NCBI RefSeq assembly: GCF_050003625.1
Contig: NC_134397.1
Span: 219,728,537-219,792,536 of the forward strand
Reading direction: 5' to 3'
Source of the DNA: Haematobia irritans
Taxonomy: Eukaryota > Arthropoda > Insecta > Diptera > Muscidae
Length of the DNA stretch: 64,000 nucleotides
Part shown: one piece after another, positions 1 to 11,423 of the stretch
Position numbering within the stretch: position 1 is the first letter of the stretch
Layout: every line of letters starts with the position of its first letter
Made by a program: the position numbers and the translations under genes
The notes under the pieces: generated by a model
The model's database searches: none
Seen by the model: the letters and a program-made list of their open reading frames with translations, nothing else
Told to the model about the DNA's origin: nothing

Positions 1-1051
1 AAAGCAAAAAATCCCCTTTTGTTGAGGTTTTCACCGGGAATTCTTGCATTTTGGTTTGGGATTAAAATAAATGAAATTAATATGTTCCAATGTTGTTGAT
101 GGAATGAAAAGAGGCTGAGTGGCAAAAAAAAAAGTTAAAAAAAGGCAAGAAGTCAGATCCAAAAGCCTGATACAAGCAAGTGACAGACTGTGGCTAGCTG
201 TTTGAGTGACTGACATATGGTTTATGGTTGCGGTGCAATGAAAACTGAAAATTTTTTAAAATTTTTTATCGTTATGCGGTTTTAACACATTTCCAACGAA
301 ACCACATCAAATAAATGGGCGAAAAGATTCTTTCCTTTTTTTATAAAAAATATTAAAAAAATAAATTTTCAACCACAAATAAATTGATCTAAAATTTTGC
401 AACAAGTATAAGCAAATATTTAAAGGATTTTGTGATGTGGTTGAAATAATTGTTGGTATTTTTTGCATTTTTTTTGTGTAGAATCAGCATTGATAAAGTC
501 TTGCAGTGGTTAAAAGATTATCGGTTTTTTTATTTCTTTTTTTGTAAGCAATTGGGGTATTTATTCAGTTCAGCCATGACCACATTACATTGAATAGGAA
601 GAAAGGAAATTGAATATCCTTAAGAAATGTTTATATCAATAAAGGATTCATTTCAAAAGGAAATGATTCCAATATTTGGATCAGATGATAAATAGGGAAG
701 CGTTTGGTCTTTCTAACCCATTCCACTAACACACTGGCTACACCTAAAGAATTTTGCAGTATAAAAGTCTTCTAAAACAGCAGAAGGTCTGGAAGTGAAA
801 AAGGCAAACAAGTTACTGTTTGTCTGCAATTTTTTTAAACTCAAAGTTTTTGCTTTTTAACACACTTAAATAATAAAAAATCTGAATATTTTACAAACAA
901 CAAACAATTTTATGATTTTATTTAGGAGCCTTTAAGAATTCTGGAGGGCACGAATATACAAAGAAATATTTTGGTTCTTTGGGTAACATTCTGGAATCTA
1001 CAAATTTTACGAATTTTTGTACGCTAGACCTCCAAATACAAAAATAAAATA
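1..1051. other. AT-rich stretch, no gene seen
   Basis: This stretch is AT-rich with many short A and T runs. No ORF longer than about 61 codons is present and none resembles a known protein. No RNA gene, tandem array or terminal repeat is visible. It is probably intergenic or intronic. Confidence 0.6.
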
Positions 1052-1437
1052 AAACAAGTAAGGAAAGTCCAAAGTCGGGTGGGGCCGACTATATTATACC
1101 CTGCACCACTTTGTAAATCCACATTTTCGATACTATATCAAATCCGTCAAATGTGTTGGGTGCTATATATGTCCCAAATACATACATTTAAATCTGACTC
1201 CATATGAACAAAATTTATAATCCATAGACTTAAAATTTAAGTCGGCTAATGTCCTGGGATGGTACACAGTGTGGCGCAGGGTATAAATATGGGAAAAATT
1301 TTAATCTGAACCAATTTTGAGGCAACTTCGCAAAAGTGTATTTATGATTTATCGGTCGATAGATATGTATTAGAAATAAAGGAAAATTAGAGTCACTTTT
1401 ACAAGTTTTCGACTTAGCAGTGGCAATTTTATAAGGA
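1052..1437 (+). repeat. 5' part of TATACCC-hairpin element (family 1), truncated
   Basis: The left end reads AAACAAGTAAGG followed by a GC-rich hairpin (GTCGG...CCGAC) and TATACCCTGCACCAC. The same left end occurs at 1438 and, inverted, at 19243. An early GTGTGGCGCAGGGTATA (about 1270-1286), which is the usual right-end motif, sits inside this copy. The internal block that normally precedes the 153-bp repeats continues to about 1437, where the next copy begins. No coding capacity is seen. The family looks non-autonomous and its class is uncertain. Confidence 0.6.
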
Positions 1438-1683
1438 AAACAAGTAAGGAAAGTCTAAAGTCGGGCGGGTCCGACTATATTATACCCTGCACCACTTTGT
1501 AGATCTAAATTTTCGATACAATATCACATCCGTCAAATGTGTTGCGGGCTATATATAAAGGCTTGTCCCAAATACATACATATAAATATCACTCGATTTG
1601 GACAGAATTTGATAGAACAAAATCTATAGACTCAAAATTTAAGTTGGCTAATGCACTAGGGTGGAACACAATTTTAGTAAAAA
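1438..1683 (+). repeat. Family 1 element, left portion
   Basis: This is a second copy of the same left end (CAAGTAAGG, GC-rich hairpin, TATACCCTGCACCAC). It continues to the point where a family 2 element is inserted, at about 1684. The matching right portion resumes at 3227. Element D (17420-19243) carries the uninterrupted version of the junction, which proves the nesting. The 61-codon ORF here is not credible as a gene. Confidence 0.7.
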
Positions 1684-3226
1684 CAAGTATATACAGCACT
1701 AAGTTCGGCCGGGCCGAATCTTAAATACCCACCACCATGAACCAAATATTAGGGTTTCCTTTGAAATTTCAGGAGGGCTTGAGGACACTTCCCGAAGATA
1801 AATTTAAAGATATCCCCTATGAGGACTATATCAGATTCTGGATTTATAAGAACCATTTTTGTCTGAGTTTTAGAGGAATCATTAACATCTCTTGTAAGTG
1901 TGCAAGAAAATTATAAAATAACGTCTTGATTTGAAATCTTTAATCTGTAGAAGTAAAATCTGGAAATGTCAAGCAAATTTCATGATCAGTGCGCTTTCTA
2001 TACCCTCAAGAAGTGAAGTCGGTCTATATGGAGGCATTACCAAATGGACCGATAAAAACTTAATCCGATACACGTTTTTGTGAGCCTAAAATACCAGAAT
2101 ATTTACAATTTCAGGCAAATCAGATAAAACCTACGGTTTCTAGAAACCCAAGGAGTTAAATCGTTCTTATGGGGGCTATACCAAAATATGGAGCGATATT
2201 CACCGTTTTCGGCACACCTCTTTATGACCCGAAAATACCTATAGATTTCCAATTTCAGGCAAATTGGATAAAAACTTCGGATTCTAGAAGCCCAAGAAGT
2301 AAAATCGGGAAATCGGTCTATATGGGGGCTATACAAAAATATGGACTGATACTCACCATTTTTGGCACACCTCTTTATGGTCATAAAATACCTCTAGATT
2401 TCAAATTTCAGGCAAATCGGATAAAAGCTACCATTTCTATAAGCCCAAGACCCCCAAATCGGGAGGTCGGTTTATATGGGGACCATACCAAAACATGGAC
2501 CGATACTCACAATTTTTGGCACACGTAATTGTGGTCCTACAATACCTCTAGATTTCCAATTTCAGGTAAATTGAATAAAAACTACGGTTTCTATAAGCCC
2601 AAGAAGTAAAATCGGGAGATCGGTCTATATATGGGGGCTATACCAAAATATGGACCGATACTCACAATATTTGGTACACGTATTTGTGGTCCTACAATAC
2701 CTCTAGATTTCCAATTTCAGGTAATTTGAATAAAAACTGCGGTTTCTATAAGCCCAAGAAGTAAAATCGGGAGATCGGTCTATATGGGGGCTATACCAAA
2801 ACATGGACCATTTTTGGCACACCTCTTTATGGTCGTAAAATACCTCTAGATTTCAAATTTCAGGCAAATTGGATAAAGACTTCGATTTCTATAAGCCCAA
2901 GACCCCAAATCGGGAGGTCGGTTTATATGGGGACTATATCAAAACCTGGACCGATATAGCCCATCTTCGAACTTGCCTGCAGGCAAAAGACGAGTTTGTG
3001 CAAAATTTCAGCACGATTGCTTCATTATTGAAGACTGTAGCGTGATTACAATAGACAAACAGACAGACAGACGGACAGACGGACATCGTTATATCGTCTT
3101 AGAATTTCTCCCTGATCAAGAATATATATACTTTATATAGTCGGAAATCGATATTTCGATGTGTTACAAACGGAATGACAAACTTATTATACCCCCGTCA
3201 CCATTCTATGGTGGTGGGTATAAAAA
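1684..3226 (+). repeat. Family 2 TATACCC-hairpin element with 153-bp central repeats, nested
   Basis: The left end is ACAAGTATATAC followed by the perfect odd palindrome TTCGGCC-G-GGCCGAA at 1704-1718. The right end is a hairpin in which TATACCC and CACCAT pair with ATGGTG and GGGTATA (about 3188-3222). Between them, repeats starting with TATGGGGGCT occur at 2168, 2321, 2474, 2630, 2783 and 2926, giving steps of 153, 153, 156, 153 and 143 bp. A CAGACAGACGGACGG run and GATGTGTTACAAACG precede the right end. The open stretch 2169-2528 is a by-product of the 51-codon period, or at most an unproven peptide. The architecture (end hairpins, central repeats of about 150 bp) resembles DINE-type Helitrons, but canonical Helitron ends were not found. 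Confidence 0.75.
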
Positions 3227-4186
3227 TATGGGAAACATTTAAATCTGAAGCAATTTTAAGGAAACTTCGCAAAAGTTTATTTATGATTTATCGCTCGATA
3301 TATATGCATTAGAATTTCAGGAAAATTAGAGTCATTTTTACAACTTTTCGACTAAGCAGAGGCGATTTAACAAGGAAAATGTTGGTATTTTGACCATTTT
3401 TGTCGAAATCAGAAAAACATATATATGGGAGCTATATCTAAATCTGAACCGATTTCAATAAAATTTAGCACACTTGACTACACTACCAATTGTACTACCT
3501 AGTGCAAAATTTCAACCAAATCGGGCTAAAACTCTGGCTTCTGGAGCCATATAAGTGCATATCGGGTGAAAGATATATATGACTGCTATATCTCAATCTG
3601 AACCGATTTCAATAAAATTTTGCACGCCTGACTATAGTACTTATTGTTCTCCTGGTGCAAAAGTTTAAGCAAATTAGGGTAAAACTGTGGCTTCTTGGAC
3701 CATATAAGTCCATATAGGGCTAAAGATATATATGGGAGCTATATCTAAATCTGAACCGATTTCACTCAAATTTTGCACACTTGACTATACGACTAAGTGT
3801 TATGTTTGCACAAAATTTCAAGCAAATCGGTATAAAACTCTGGCTGCTGGGTCCTTATTAGTGCATATCGGGCGAATGATTTATATGGGAGCTATATCTA
3901 AATCTGAACCGATTTCTTCCAAAATCAATAGGGTTCTATTCTGACCCAAATTAGGAACATGTGCCAAATTTGAAGGCGATTGGACTTAAATTGCGACCTA
4001 GACTTTGATCACAAAAATGTGTTCACAGACAGACGGACGGACAGACGCACATGGCTAGATCGACTCAGGGACCCACCCTGAGCATTATTTGCCAAAGACA
4101 CCATGTGTCTATCTCGTCTCCTTCTGGGAGTTGCAAACATATGCACTAACTTATAATAGCCTGTTCCACAGTGTGGCGTAGCCGGC
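3227..4186 (+). repeat. Family 1 element, right portion with 153-bp repeats
   Basis: This continues the element interrupted at 1683. Repeat units with TATGGGAGCT or a near match start at 3424, 3578, 3731 and 3884 (steps 154, 153, 153). After the repeats come CAGACAGACGGACGG, CATGGCTAGATCGACTC, and a right end of AGCCTGTTCCACAGTGTGGCG that forms a hairpin. The same order is found inverted at 17420-18720. The 70-codon ORF at 3732-3944 encodes one unit and a part of the next (begins MGAISKSEPIS). Confidence 0.75.
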
Positions 4187-5482
4187 TAAAAAAACGCGTG
4201 ACTGCATGACTATATTTTCTTTGTGTGTAAGGTAATATTTTTTTTTTTTTTTACCAAACTCCCAAAGAAAACTCTTACAAAACAAAATCCCATGCAAACA
4301 TTTTCTTAATCTAATTAACCAGACTTACGTTTTCATTTACTGAAATTTCCATTTTGTCATTGTGAATCCTTAAAAAATCATTTTCCCATTGCTCCTGGCA
4401 ATTTCCACATTTTTCAATTTATCATAACTCAACTGTTTTGCCATAGAATCCCAGTGGCATCGATTTAATTAATTGCCTAAAAAATTTCCGAAAAAAAAAG
4501 TTTTTACATTTATCACTGAACTCATATGTCATGTAAATTGAAAACTTCGTACTCAAAAACTGAAGAACTTTTCAAAAACAATTCCAAAGTCACCAGAGAT
4601 TTTGGGGTAATTCCAAATGAATTTCTTTTTGGTATTATTTTTTTTTTGTTTTTCGCTACCATACCGCCATATCCAAACCACAACACCATTACTCGCTTCA
4701 TCACAACCAAGTTTTTTTTTGTTTTGTTTTGGAAAAGGAGGTTTTGCTTTAATTAATTGGTGAAAATTTAAAAAAAAATTTTCTCCCGTTATATCCCATA
4801 TTGGCTATGGCAACAATGAATTTTGTTTACCAAATGACACGGGCTCCATGAATTGGCTAAATTAAAAAAAAAAAGCAACAAAAAAAATTTGTTATTTGGT
4901 TCATTGTTTATTTAGGATGAATGGACGCCAAGCATTGTGAGTGGATATAAATAAATACAATTAATTTAAATAATTTGAATAATTGAGAGAGTATTCCATT
5001 TCACAGCAAATACCAAGAGCTACATGCTACCACAATGAAATGACAATATCCACAGGAAATTTTGTTTATATCCTTCATACTCGTATAGGGGGATATATTG
5101 CGAAAGTTAGAAAGAGAGAGAGAGGAAGAAAGCAATAGCTTATGGGAGGGAATAGGTTGCCTTATGATGTTCCATTCGTGTTTCATAGCACCATTATAGT
5201 ATGATGGCTTTAAACATAGATGGGTCTATAATCCAGTCTAATACATTCACACCACATTGGAATTTACACTTAAGTTTGAAGCTAAACCATATGAAGAAGG
5301 CATGCAAAAAAGCAGGGCGAAATAAGAAGATAACATTTTTATTTTTTTTATCCTAAGGGCCTTTTATTTTTGAATGGCGTCTAGACCTTTTTCAATAGCA
5401 TTAGATTGGTATATTTTTGAAGTAGTTGCAATATTTTCGGCTGCTCTTCCCGGTAAGCCTCGAAAAGTTGACTTTATAGTTA
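4187..5482. other. Unique AT-rich DNA, no gene seen
   Basis: This is non-repetitive AT-rich sequence with homopolymer runs. The overlapping ORFs at 4522-4756 on both strands are low-complexity and hydrophobic, match no family known to me, and show no coding bias. A short purine tract (GAGAGAGAGAGG, about 5115-5127) is the only simple repeat noticed. Confidence 0.5.
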
Positions 5483-5556
5483 AGTTAGGTTAGGTGGCAG
5501 CCCGATGTATCAGGCTCACTTAGACTATTCAGTCCATTGTGATACCACATTGGTGA
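5483..5556 (-). mobile_element. 5'-truncated tRNA-derived SINE (74 bp)
   Basis: This is the 3' end of the SINE in inverse orientation: TTAGGTTAGGTGGCAGCCCG, then the sequence for the SINE tail region. It is flanked by perfect 12-bp target-site duplications ACTTTATAGTTA at 5471-5482 and 5557-5568. The strong 5' truncation together with the duplication is what target-primed reverse transcription leaves. Only 74 bp of an element of about 341 bp is present. Confidence 0.85.
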
Positions 5557-5568
5557 ACTTTATAGTTA

Positions 5569-5944
5569 CTACTTGCTAAAAGTTAGAATAAAAGTTTCAA
5601 AAGTGAAATCTTCCAGTTTGCCTTTACTTCACTTCCCCCATACGAAGTTACGGATATAAAAGTCGATAATGATGTTTTGACAATTTGCCAAAAAAAGTCG
5701 ATGCTCACTATTTGTAATATATAGAATTTTCTTTGGAATTTTTTTAAAACTCAGAAAAAGTTTGTGTTGGACAAAATCACCTAATTGAACTTCAACAAAA
5801 AAAAAAAAAAACAAAAATTCGAATTTTAAAAGAAAGTAAAGGGAAATATGATGTTGCTCTTTTTATGCTAAAAATTCGCCAAAAATTCCAATTGAAAAAA
5901 TCGAAGGTCAACTTTCGCAATTTTTTAAAAGTTGGGCCTACAGT
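5569..5944. other. Unique DNA between SINE fragment and capped array
   Basis: This is AT-rich sequence with an A15 run near 5795-5810. The ORF at 5629-5814 starts on homopolymers and has no coding features. Nothing else is seen. Confidence 0.5.
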
Positions 5945-6036
5945 CACGTTCGCCACAGTTGGTAGAATCCTACCAACACTGCTAGATTTTTCACTGTTTA
6001 GTAGATTGGTAGAATTCTTTATGTTTTGGTAAATTT
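5945..6036 (+). repeat. Cap sequence of 29-bp-array element (inverted partner at 14517-14636)
   Basis: The sequence CACGTTCGCCACAGTTGGTAGA leads through a CTACCAAC block and GTAGATTGGTAGAATTC into the 29-bp array. Its reverse complement, with about the same order of blocks, lies at 14517-14636. Related CACGGTTGCCAC ends occur at 39985, 56623 and 61617. It therefore marks one end of a mobile unit whose body is the array. Confidence 0.65.
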
Positions 6037-6540
6037 TGCAAAAAAATTTAGATAAAAATTTCTATAGAAATGAATTTTCAAAAAATTTTCTATAGAAATG
6101 AAATTTAAAAAAAAAAAAATATGGAAAAAAATTGTTACAAAATTTTCTACGGATATAAAATTTTGATAAATTTTTCTATGGAAATGAAATTTTAAAAAAA
6201 TTTTTAGATAAATTAAATTTCAAAAAATTTTTTATGGAAATGAAATTTCAAAAAATTTTCTATAGAAATAAAATTTTGCAAAAATTTTCGATAGAAATGA
6301 AATTTCAAAATATTTCCTATAGAAATAAAATTTTGCAAAAAAAATTATAAAAAAAAATTGTTACAAAATTTTCTACGGAAATAAAATTTTGATAAATTTT
6401 AAAAAAATTTTTAGAGAAATTAAATTTCAAAAAATTTTATATGGAAATGCAATTTTAAAAAATTTTCTATAGAAATAAAATTTTGCAAAAATTTTCTATG
6501 GAAATAAAATTTTGCAAAAATCTATAAATATAAAATTCAA
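6037..6540 (-). repeat. 29-bp tandem array (diverged)
   Basis: The array has degenerate copies of the 29-bp unit in inverse orientation: TTTCTATAGAAAT followed by AAAATTTTGCAAAAATTTT variants. Units differ by substitutions and small indels, and the array is older-looking than those at 46-49 kb. It is cut at about 6540 by an inserted repeat and resumes at 6813. Confidence 0.85.
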
Positions 6541-6812
6541 AGTATGTTTGTTTATTTGTTTGTTCCGGGTAGGGTCGGAAACGGCTGAACCGATTTACTT
6601 GAAACTTTCAGAGATCGTAGGGGGCGCTCATGTGTGGTGAAAATAGGGTACCTCAGTTTTTGACACCTGGTCGCGGAGGGGGACCTCCCCCTTGCCCTAG
6701 TTTTTGAAACTTAGAACAAAATTATGCGATTTGCTTGAAATTTTCATTGAAGGTTGGGGTTGGCATTTAGCGCGGAGGGGGACCTACTCTTTGCCCGACT
6801 TTTTTTTAAAGT
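6541..6812 (+). repeat. Inserted dispersed repeat (GAACCGATTT type)
   Basis: The higher-GC block GTATGTTTGTTTATTTGTTTG, then GGAAACGGCTGAACCGATTT and TTGAAACTTTC, interrupts the array. CGGAGGGGGACCT occurs twice (about 6674 and 6773), so part of it is internally duplicated at about 100 bp. Such strings are common in insect dispersed repeats. I cannot assign a class, and no protein is encoded. Confidence 0.55.
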
Positions 6813-7191
6813 ACAATGAAAACAAGCTTTTCTATAGAAATACAATTTTGACAATTGACAATTTGACATTTTTTATAGTTTACAAAATTTTCTATATAAA
6901 CAAAATGTTCGCAAAATTTTCTAAAGAAATAAAATCTTGACAGAATTTTCCATAGAAACAAAATTTTGACAAAATATTCTACAGCAATACAGTTTTGCAA
7001 AATTTTTCTACAGAATTATATATTATATTATATACTATAGAAATAAAATTTTCACAAAATTTTCTGTAGAAAGAAAATGTTGACAAAAGTTTTTATAGAA
7101 ATAAAATTTTGCAAAATTTTTGGTAGAAATAAAATTTTCTATAGAAAAAAAATTTGGAAAAATTTTCTATAGAAAAAAACTTGTCAACATT
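6813..7191 (-). repeat. 29-bp tandem array, continuation
   Basis: This is the same inverse-orientation array after the insertion, with units such as TTTTCTATAGAAATAAAATT. It ends where a SINE fragment begins at about 7192. The opposite-strand ORF at 6806-7000 is a by-product of the repeat. Confidence 0.8.
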
Positions 7192-7373
7192 TTCTAAATG
7201 GTTTCTCTGTAATGTGGAACGCCGCTCGGAGGTCCCTCGTCATTGAGCTTAACATGGAATCGGGCAGCACTCAGTGATAAGAGAGAAGTTCACCAATGTG
7301 GTATCACAATGGACTGAATAGTCTAGTTAAGTGAGCCTGATACATCGGGCAGCACCCTAACCTAACCTAACCT
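7192..7373 (+). mobile_element. SINE, 3' half
   Basis: The sequence matches the 3' half of the full-length SINE at 62886-63226 (AATGTGGAACGCCG, GATAAGAGAGAAGTTCACCA, GTGAGCCTGATACATCGGGC). It ends in three CCTAA-type units. The tRNA-like head is absent. A short deletion follows CGGAGGTCC relative to the full copy. Confidence 0.85.
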
Positions 7374-7589
7374 ATGGCCTTAAAATACGAATACGAATTT
7401 TTCTTAGCATATAGAACTCATGTCTCGGATATAAAAGTTTTTTTTTTTCTTGGTTTAAAAGTCGATAAACTTTTCAATGAAGTCGTTTTGTCCTTATTGT
7501 TAAGTGATTCGACTTAAAATTGGCTATGAAAGAAAGTTTTGTTTGACTAAGATCAACTTGACTTTAATAATTTTGAAAATTTCTTCAAA
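7374..7589. other. AT-rich spacer
   Basis: This is short AT-rich DNA between the SINE fragment and a transposon-end relic. No gene or repeat is recognised. Confidence 0.4.
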
Positions 7590-7849
7590 ATTAATGAAAT
7601 CGTATTTAAAATTGTAGATTTTTGGCAAAATTTTACGAACATTTATCCAATTAAAGTCTTAATTGATTTTAAAAAATATATAAACGGATTCAACAATTAT
7701 TTTTAATTGAAACAAAGATCAATCGCAAAAATTAATTGAATTTCAATAATTTTTTTAATTGGTACTACCATTTCTGTGAAGAGATTTCAATTAAAAAATA
7801 ATTGCATTAATTAATTACGTGTTTGAATCAGACAAAATTTTTTTGTGTG
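7590..7849 (+). mobile_element. Right-end relic of the CACACAAAAA / AATTGATTCAATT element
   Basis: Many AATTGATT/AATTGAA strings are followed by AAAATTTTTTTGTGTG and then TA. This matches the right end of the 2.1-kb element at 53451-55547. No left end is seen, so only a subterminal piece remains. Confidence 0.55.
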
Positions 7850-8057
7850 TACTAAAAAGCAAAAAAGCTTTAAAAAGGCAAAAAAGCTTTACTTGAAACA
7901 AAGCATAATTTATACTTGTAGTGGAGTCTGAATTTGGAAATCGAAGTTATCGTTAACATAATTATAAAGGGCCTTATAGCACCTAACGAAAAAAGCTGAA
8001 AAAAAAACGAATAAATCAAACTTTGTTTCCTAAAATCAAGTGCGCAAAACTTAAATT

Positions 8058-9440
8058 AAACAAGTATAAACGGCCGTAAGTTCGGCCAGGCCGAATCTTA
8101 TGTACCCTCCACCATGGATTGCGTAGAAAACTGTTAACGGTCATATACTAGCACAATGTACCAAATTTCAACTAACTCGGATGAAATTTGCTCCTCCAAG
8201 AGGCTGCAAAACCAAATCTCGGGATCGGTTTATATGGGGTCAATACATGATTATGGACTGATATGGACCACTTTTAGCATGGTTGTTGGATACCATATAC
8301 TAACATCACGTACCAAATTTCAACCGAATCGGATGAATTTTGCTCTTCCAAGGGGCTCCGGAGGTCAAATCTGGGGATCGGTTTATATGGGGGCTATATA
8401 TCATTATGGACCGATTTCGACCAATTTTTGCATGGGAGTTTGGGGCCATATATTAACACCACGTACCAAATTTCAACTGAATCAGATGAATTTTGGTCTT
8501 CCAAGAGGCTCCGGAGGTCAAATCTGGCGATCGGCTTATATGGGGGCTATATATAATTATGGACCGATGTGGACCAATTTTTGCATGGTTGTTAGAGACC
8601 ATATACTAACACCATGTATCAAATTTCAGCCGGATCGGATGAAATTTGCTTCTCTTAGAGGCCTCGCAAGCCAAATCGGAGGATCGGTTTATATGGGGGC
8701 TATATATAGTTATGGACCGAAGTGGACCAACTTTTGTATGGTTGTTAGAGACCACATACTTACACCATGTATCAAATTTCAGCCGGATCGGATGAAATTT
8801 GCTTCTCTTAGAGGCCTCGCAAGCCAAATCGGGGAATCGGTTTATATGGGGGCTATATATAATTATGGACCGATGTAGACCAATTTTTGCACGGTTGTTA
8901 AAGACCATATACTAACACCATGTACCAAATTTCAGCCGGATCGGATGATACTTGCTTCTCTTAGAGGTCTCGCAAGCCAAATCGGGGGACCGGTTTATAT
9001 GGGGGCTATATATAATTATGGACCGATGTAGACCAATTTTTGCACGGTTGTTAGAGACCATATACTAACACCATGTACCAAATTTCAGCCGGATCGGATG
9101 AAATTTGCTTCTCTTAGAGCAATCGCAAGCCAAATTTTGGGGTCCGTTTATATGGGGGCTATACGTAAACGTGGACCGATATGGCCCATTTGCAATACCA
9201 TCCGACCTACATCAATAACAACTACTTGTGCCAAGTTTCAAGGCGATAGCTTGTTTCGTTCGAAAGTTAGCGTGATTTAAACAGACGACGGACGGACAGA
9301 GGGACATTCTCAGATCGACTCAGAATTTCACCACGACCCAGAATATATATACTTTATGGGGTCTTAGTGCAATATTTCGATGTGTTACAAACGAAGTGAC
9401 AAAGTTAATATACCCCCATCCTATGGTGGAGGGTATAAAA
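8058..9440 (+). repeat. Family 2 TATACCC-hairpin element with seven 153-bp repeats
   Basis: The left end is AAACAAGTATAAACGG and the perfect palindrome TTCGGCC-A-GGCCGAA at 8081-8095, then TACCCTCCACCATGG. The right end is TATACCCCCATCC and TATGGTGGAGGGTATA (about 9409-9438). GGATCGGTTT-type unit starts lie at 8222, 8375, 8528, 8681, 8834 and 8987, and the next at about 9140: exactly 153 bp each time. The 240-codon open stretch 8156-8878 comes from this in-frame period. CAGACGACGGACGGACAGAG and GATGTGTTACAAACGAAGTG precede the right end, as in the copy at 1684-3226. Confidence 0.8.
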
Positions 9441-9535
9441 AGAGAATTGTGTCTTATATTTGTCCATACTCCAAAATCTTAGAGCAGAGACAAAATCTTT
9501 GGAACCGGTCATGCTGTTTTTCAGTGTACACAAGT
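9441..9535 (-). mobile_element. MITE fragment (CACTGAAAAA...CCGGTTCC family)
   Basis: Read on the minus strand, the sequence is ACACTGAAAAACAGCATGACC then GGTTCCAAAGATTTTGTC, ending in AAGACACAATTCTC. The same blocks in the same order occur at 44463-44600 on the plus strand. This copy lacks the middle block and the right half. Confidence 0.6.
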
Positions 9536-10574
9536 ATTCCATGACAGTATACCAAATATTACTATGGCGTGCAGATGATTTGAAAAAAAATGGATTCTAA
9601 AATCAATGACATATTTGCCAATGAATCCAAAATTTTTTAAAGGCCTTTCTTTATAAAACTAACCTTCTTCCCCATTAATCTAATACTTCTACCCTCTGGC
9701 TGAATATGTTTCTGTTTTTTCTATTCAACAATAAATTTGTCATGTGTCTCTCCTTTAAATGCCCTTTGGCGTACTTGGTCTAACACAAAATGGTAACGTA
9801 TGATTCCCTATTCCTATGATGTTTTCACGCTATGCTGCTCTATTTTCCCTTTATTGATACTACACTGATGCGTCCTCTAACAGACGGCATATGTATTATT
9901 GTCACTTAACTATTGGTTTTATATGATGCTGATGATGATGGTGATATGGATTTGTGTATGTGTGTGTGTGTGTGCGTTCACGTATGCGTATGTAAATATG
10001 TTACGACATAAATTTACATAGACATCCTCCATGTCTGCTGACCCGGTGTATAGTATTACACAGCTCACAAAGAATTTTCTACCGCCATACTATCCATGAA
10101 TCCTTTGCCATAGATGTTACCCTTCCTTCGGCCATTTTTGACGTACATTTCCCACAACGGAGGACAACAAGTGTATGATGGTTACGAAATGCAAATGTTT
10201 CCACGACGGATTGAAAACAAAATTGAGCAAACGTAATAGCATCACATGATGGATCATGTTAAGCTTTAGGCGATATATCCTTGTTATAGTTTACTATGAA
10301 GTATTACTCCATTTTTTTTTTTTGCATCGAGGGTTCTCATTATTGGAATCAACATTCGAAAAATATGTGTAAGTGTGTGGGATGTAGAAGAATTGAGATT
10401 CGTTGGATGGTTGGTTAGATTGGAAAGACTGATTTCGAGAGGGGTTATTTGGTTCTTTGTATGCGCCATGTAATTTGCAGTTTATTTTTTCAAAGGTCGA
10501 TTATGTATTGGTGGTCAATTGGAAAATTTGGAAAACAATTGGAAAATTTGGAAAACTCCAAAAAACCAACAAAC
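9536..10574. other. Unique, more complex DNA with a (TG)n run
   Basis: Base composition is more balanced than in most of the window. A GATGATGATGG cluster (about 9933) and a (GT)n run (about 9957-9975) are present. A direct repeat of GGAAAATTTGGAAAAC lies just before the microsatellite (about 10520-10556). No ORF with coding character is seen. It could be a conserved non-coding island. Confidence 0.45.
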
Positions 10575-11245
<671 letters not shown>

Positions 11246-11423
11246 TTATTTTAGAAGTGTATTTATAATTTTATGACACATTTTTTTGTGTATATAAATA
11301 TCCCTTGAATTGTAAATGTGTCGAAGTTTTAAATATTTTTAGTGGGAACCAAAAAGGGAAAGTTACTACTTCTACAAAAAGGGAGACTTTGATAGTATGA
11401 CCTGTAATGAAAACTAAAAATTT
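11246..11423. other. Short unique spacer
   Basis: This spacer separates the microsatellite from the 29-bp array. Nothing is recognised in it. Confidence 0.4.

Noticed and set aside
7355..7373. Interstitial telomere (TTAGG)n
   Set aside because: Only two to three units occur, always at the 3' end of SINE copies. It is the SINE tail.
8156..8878. A 240-codon protein gene
   Set aside because: The ORF is made of 153-bp repeats inside a non-autonomous element and begins inside the repeat. It is kept only as a finding to test.
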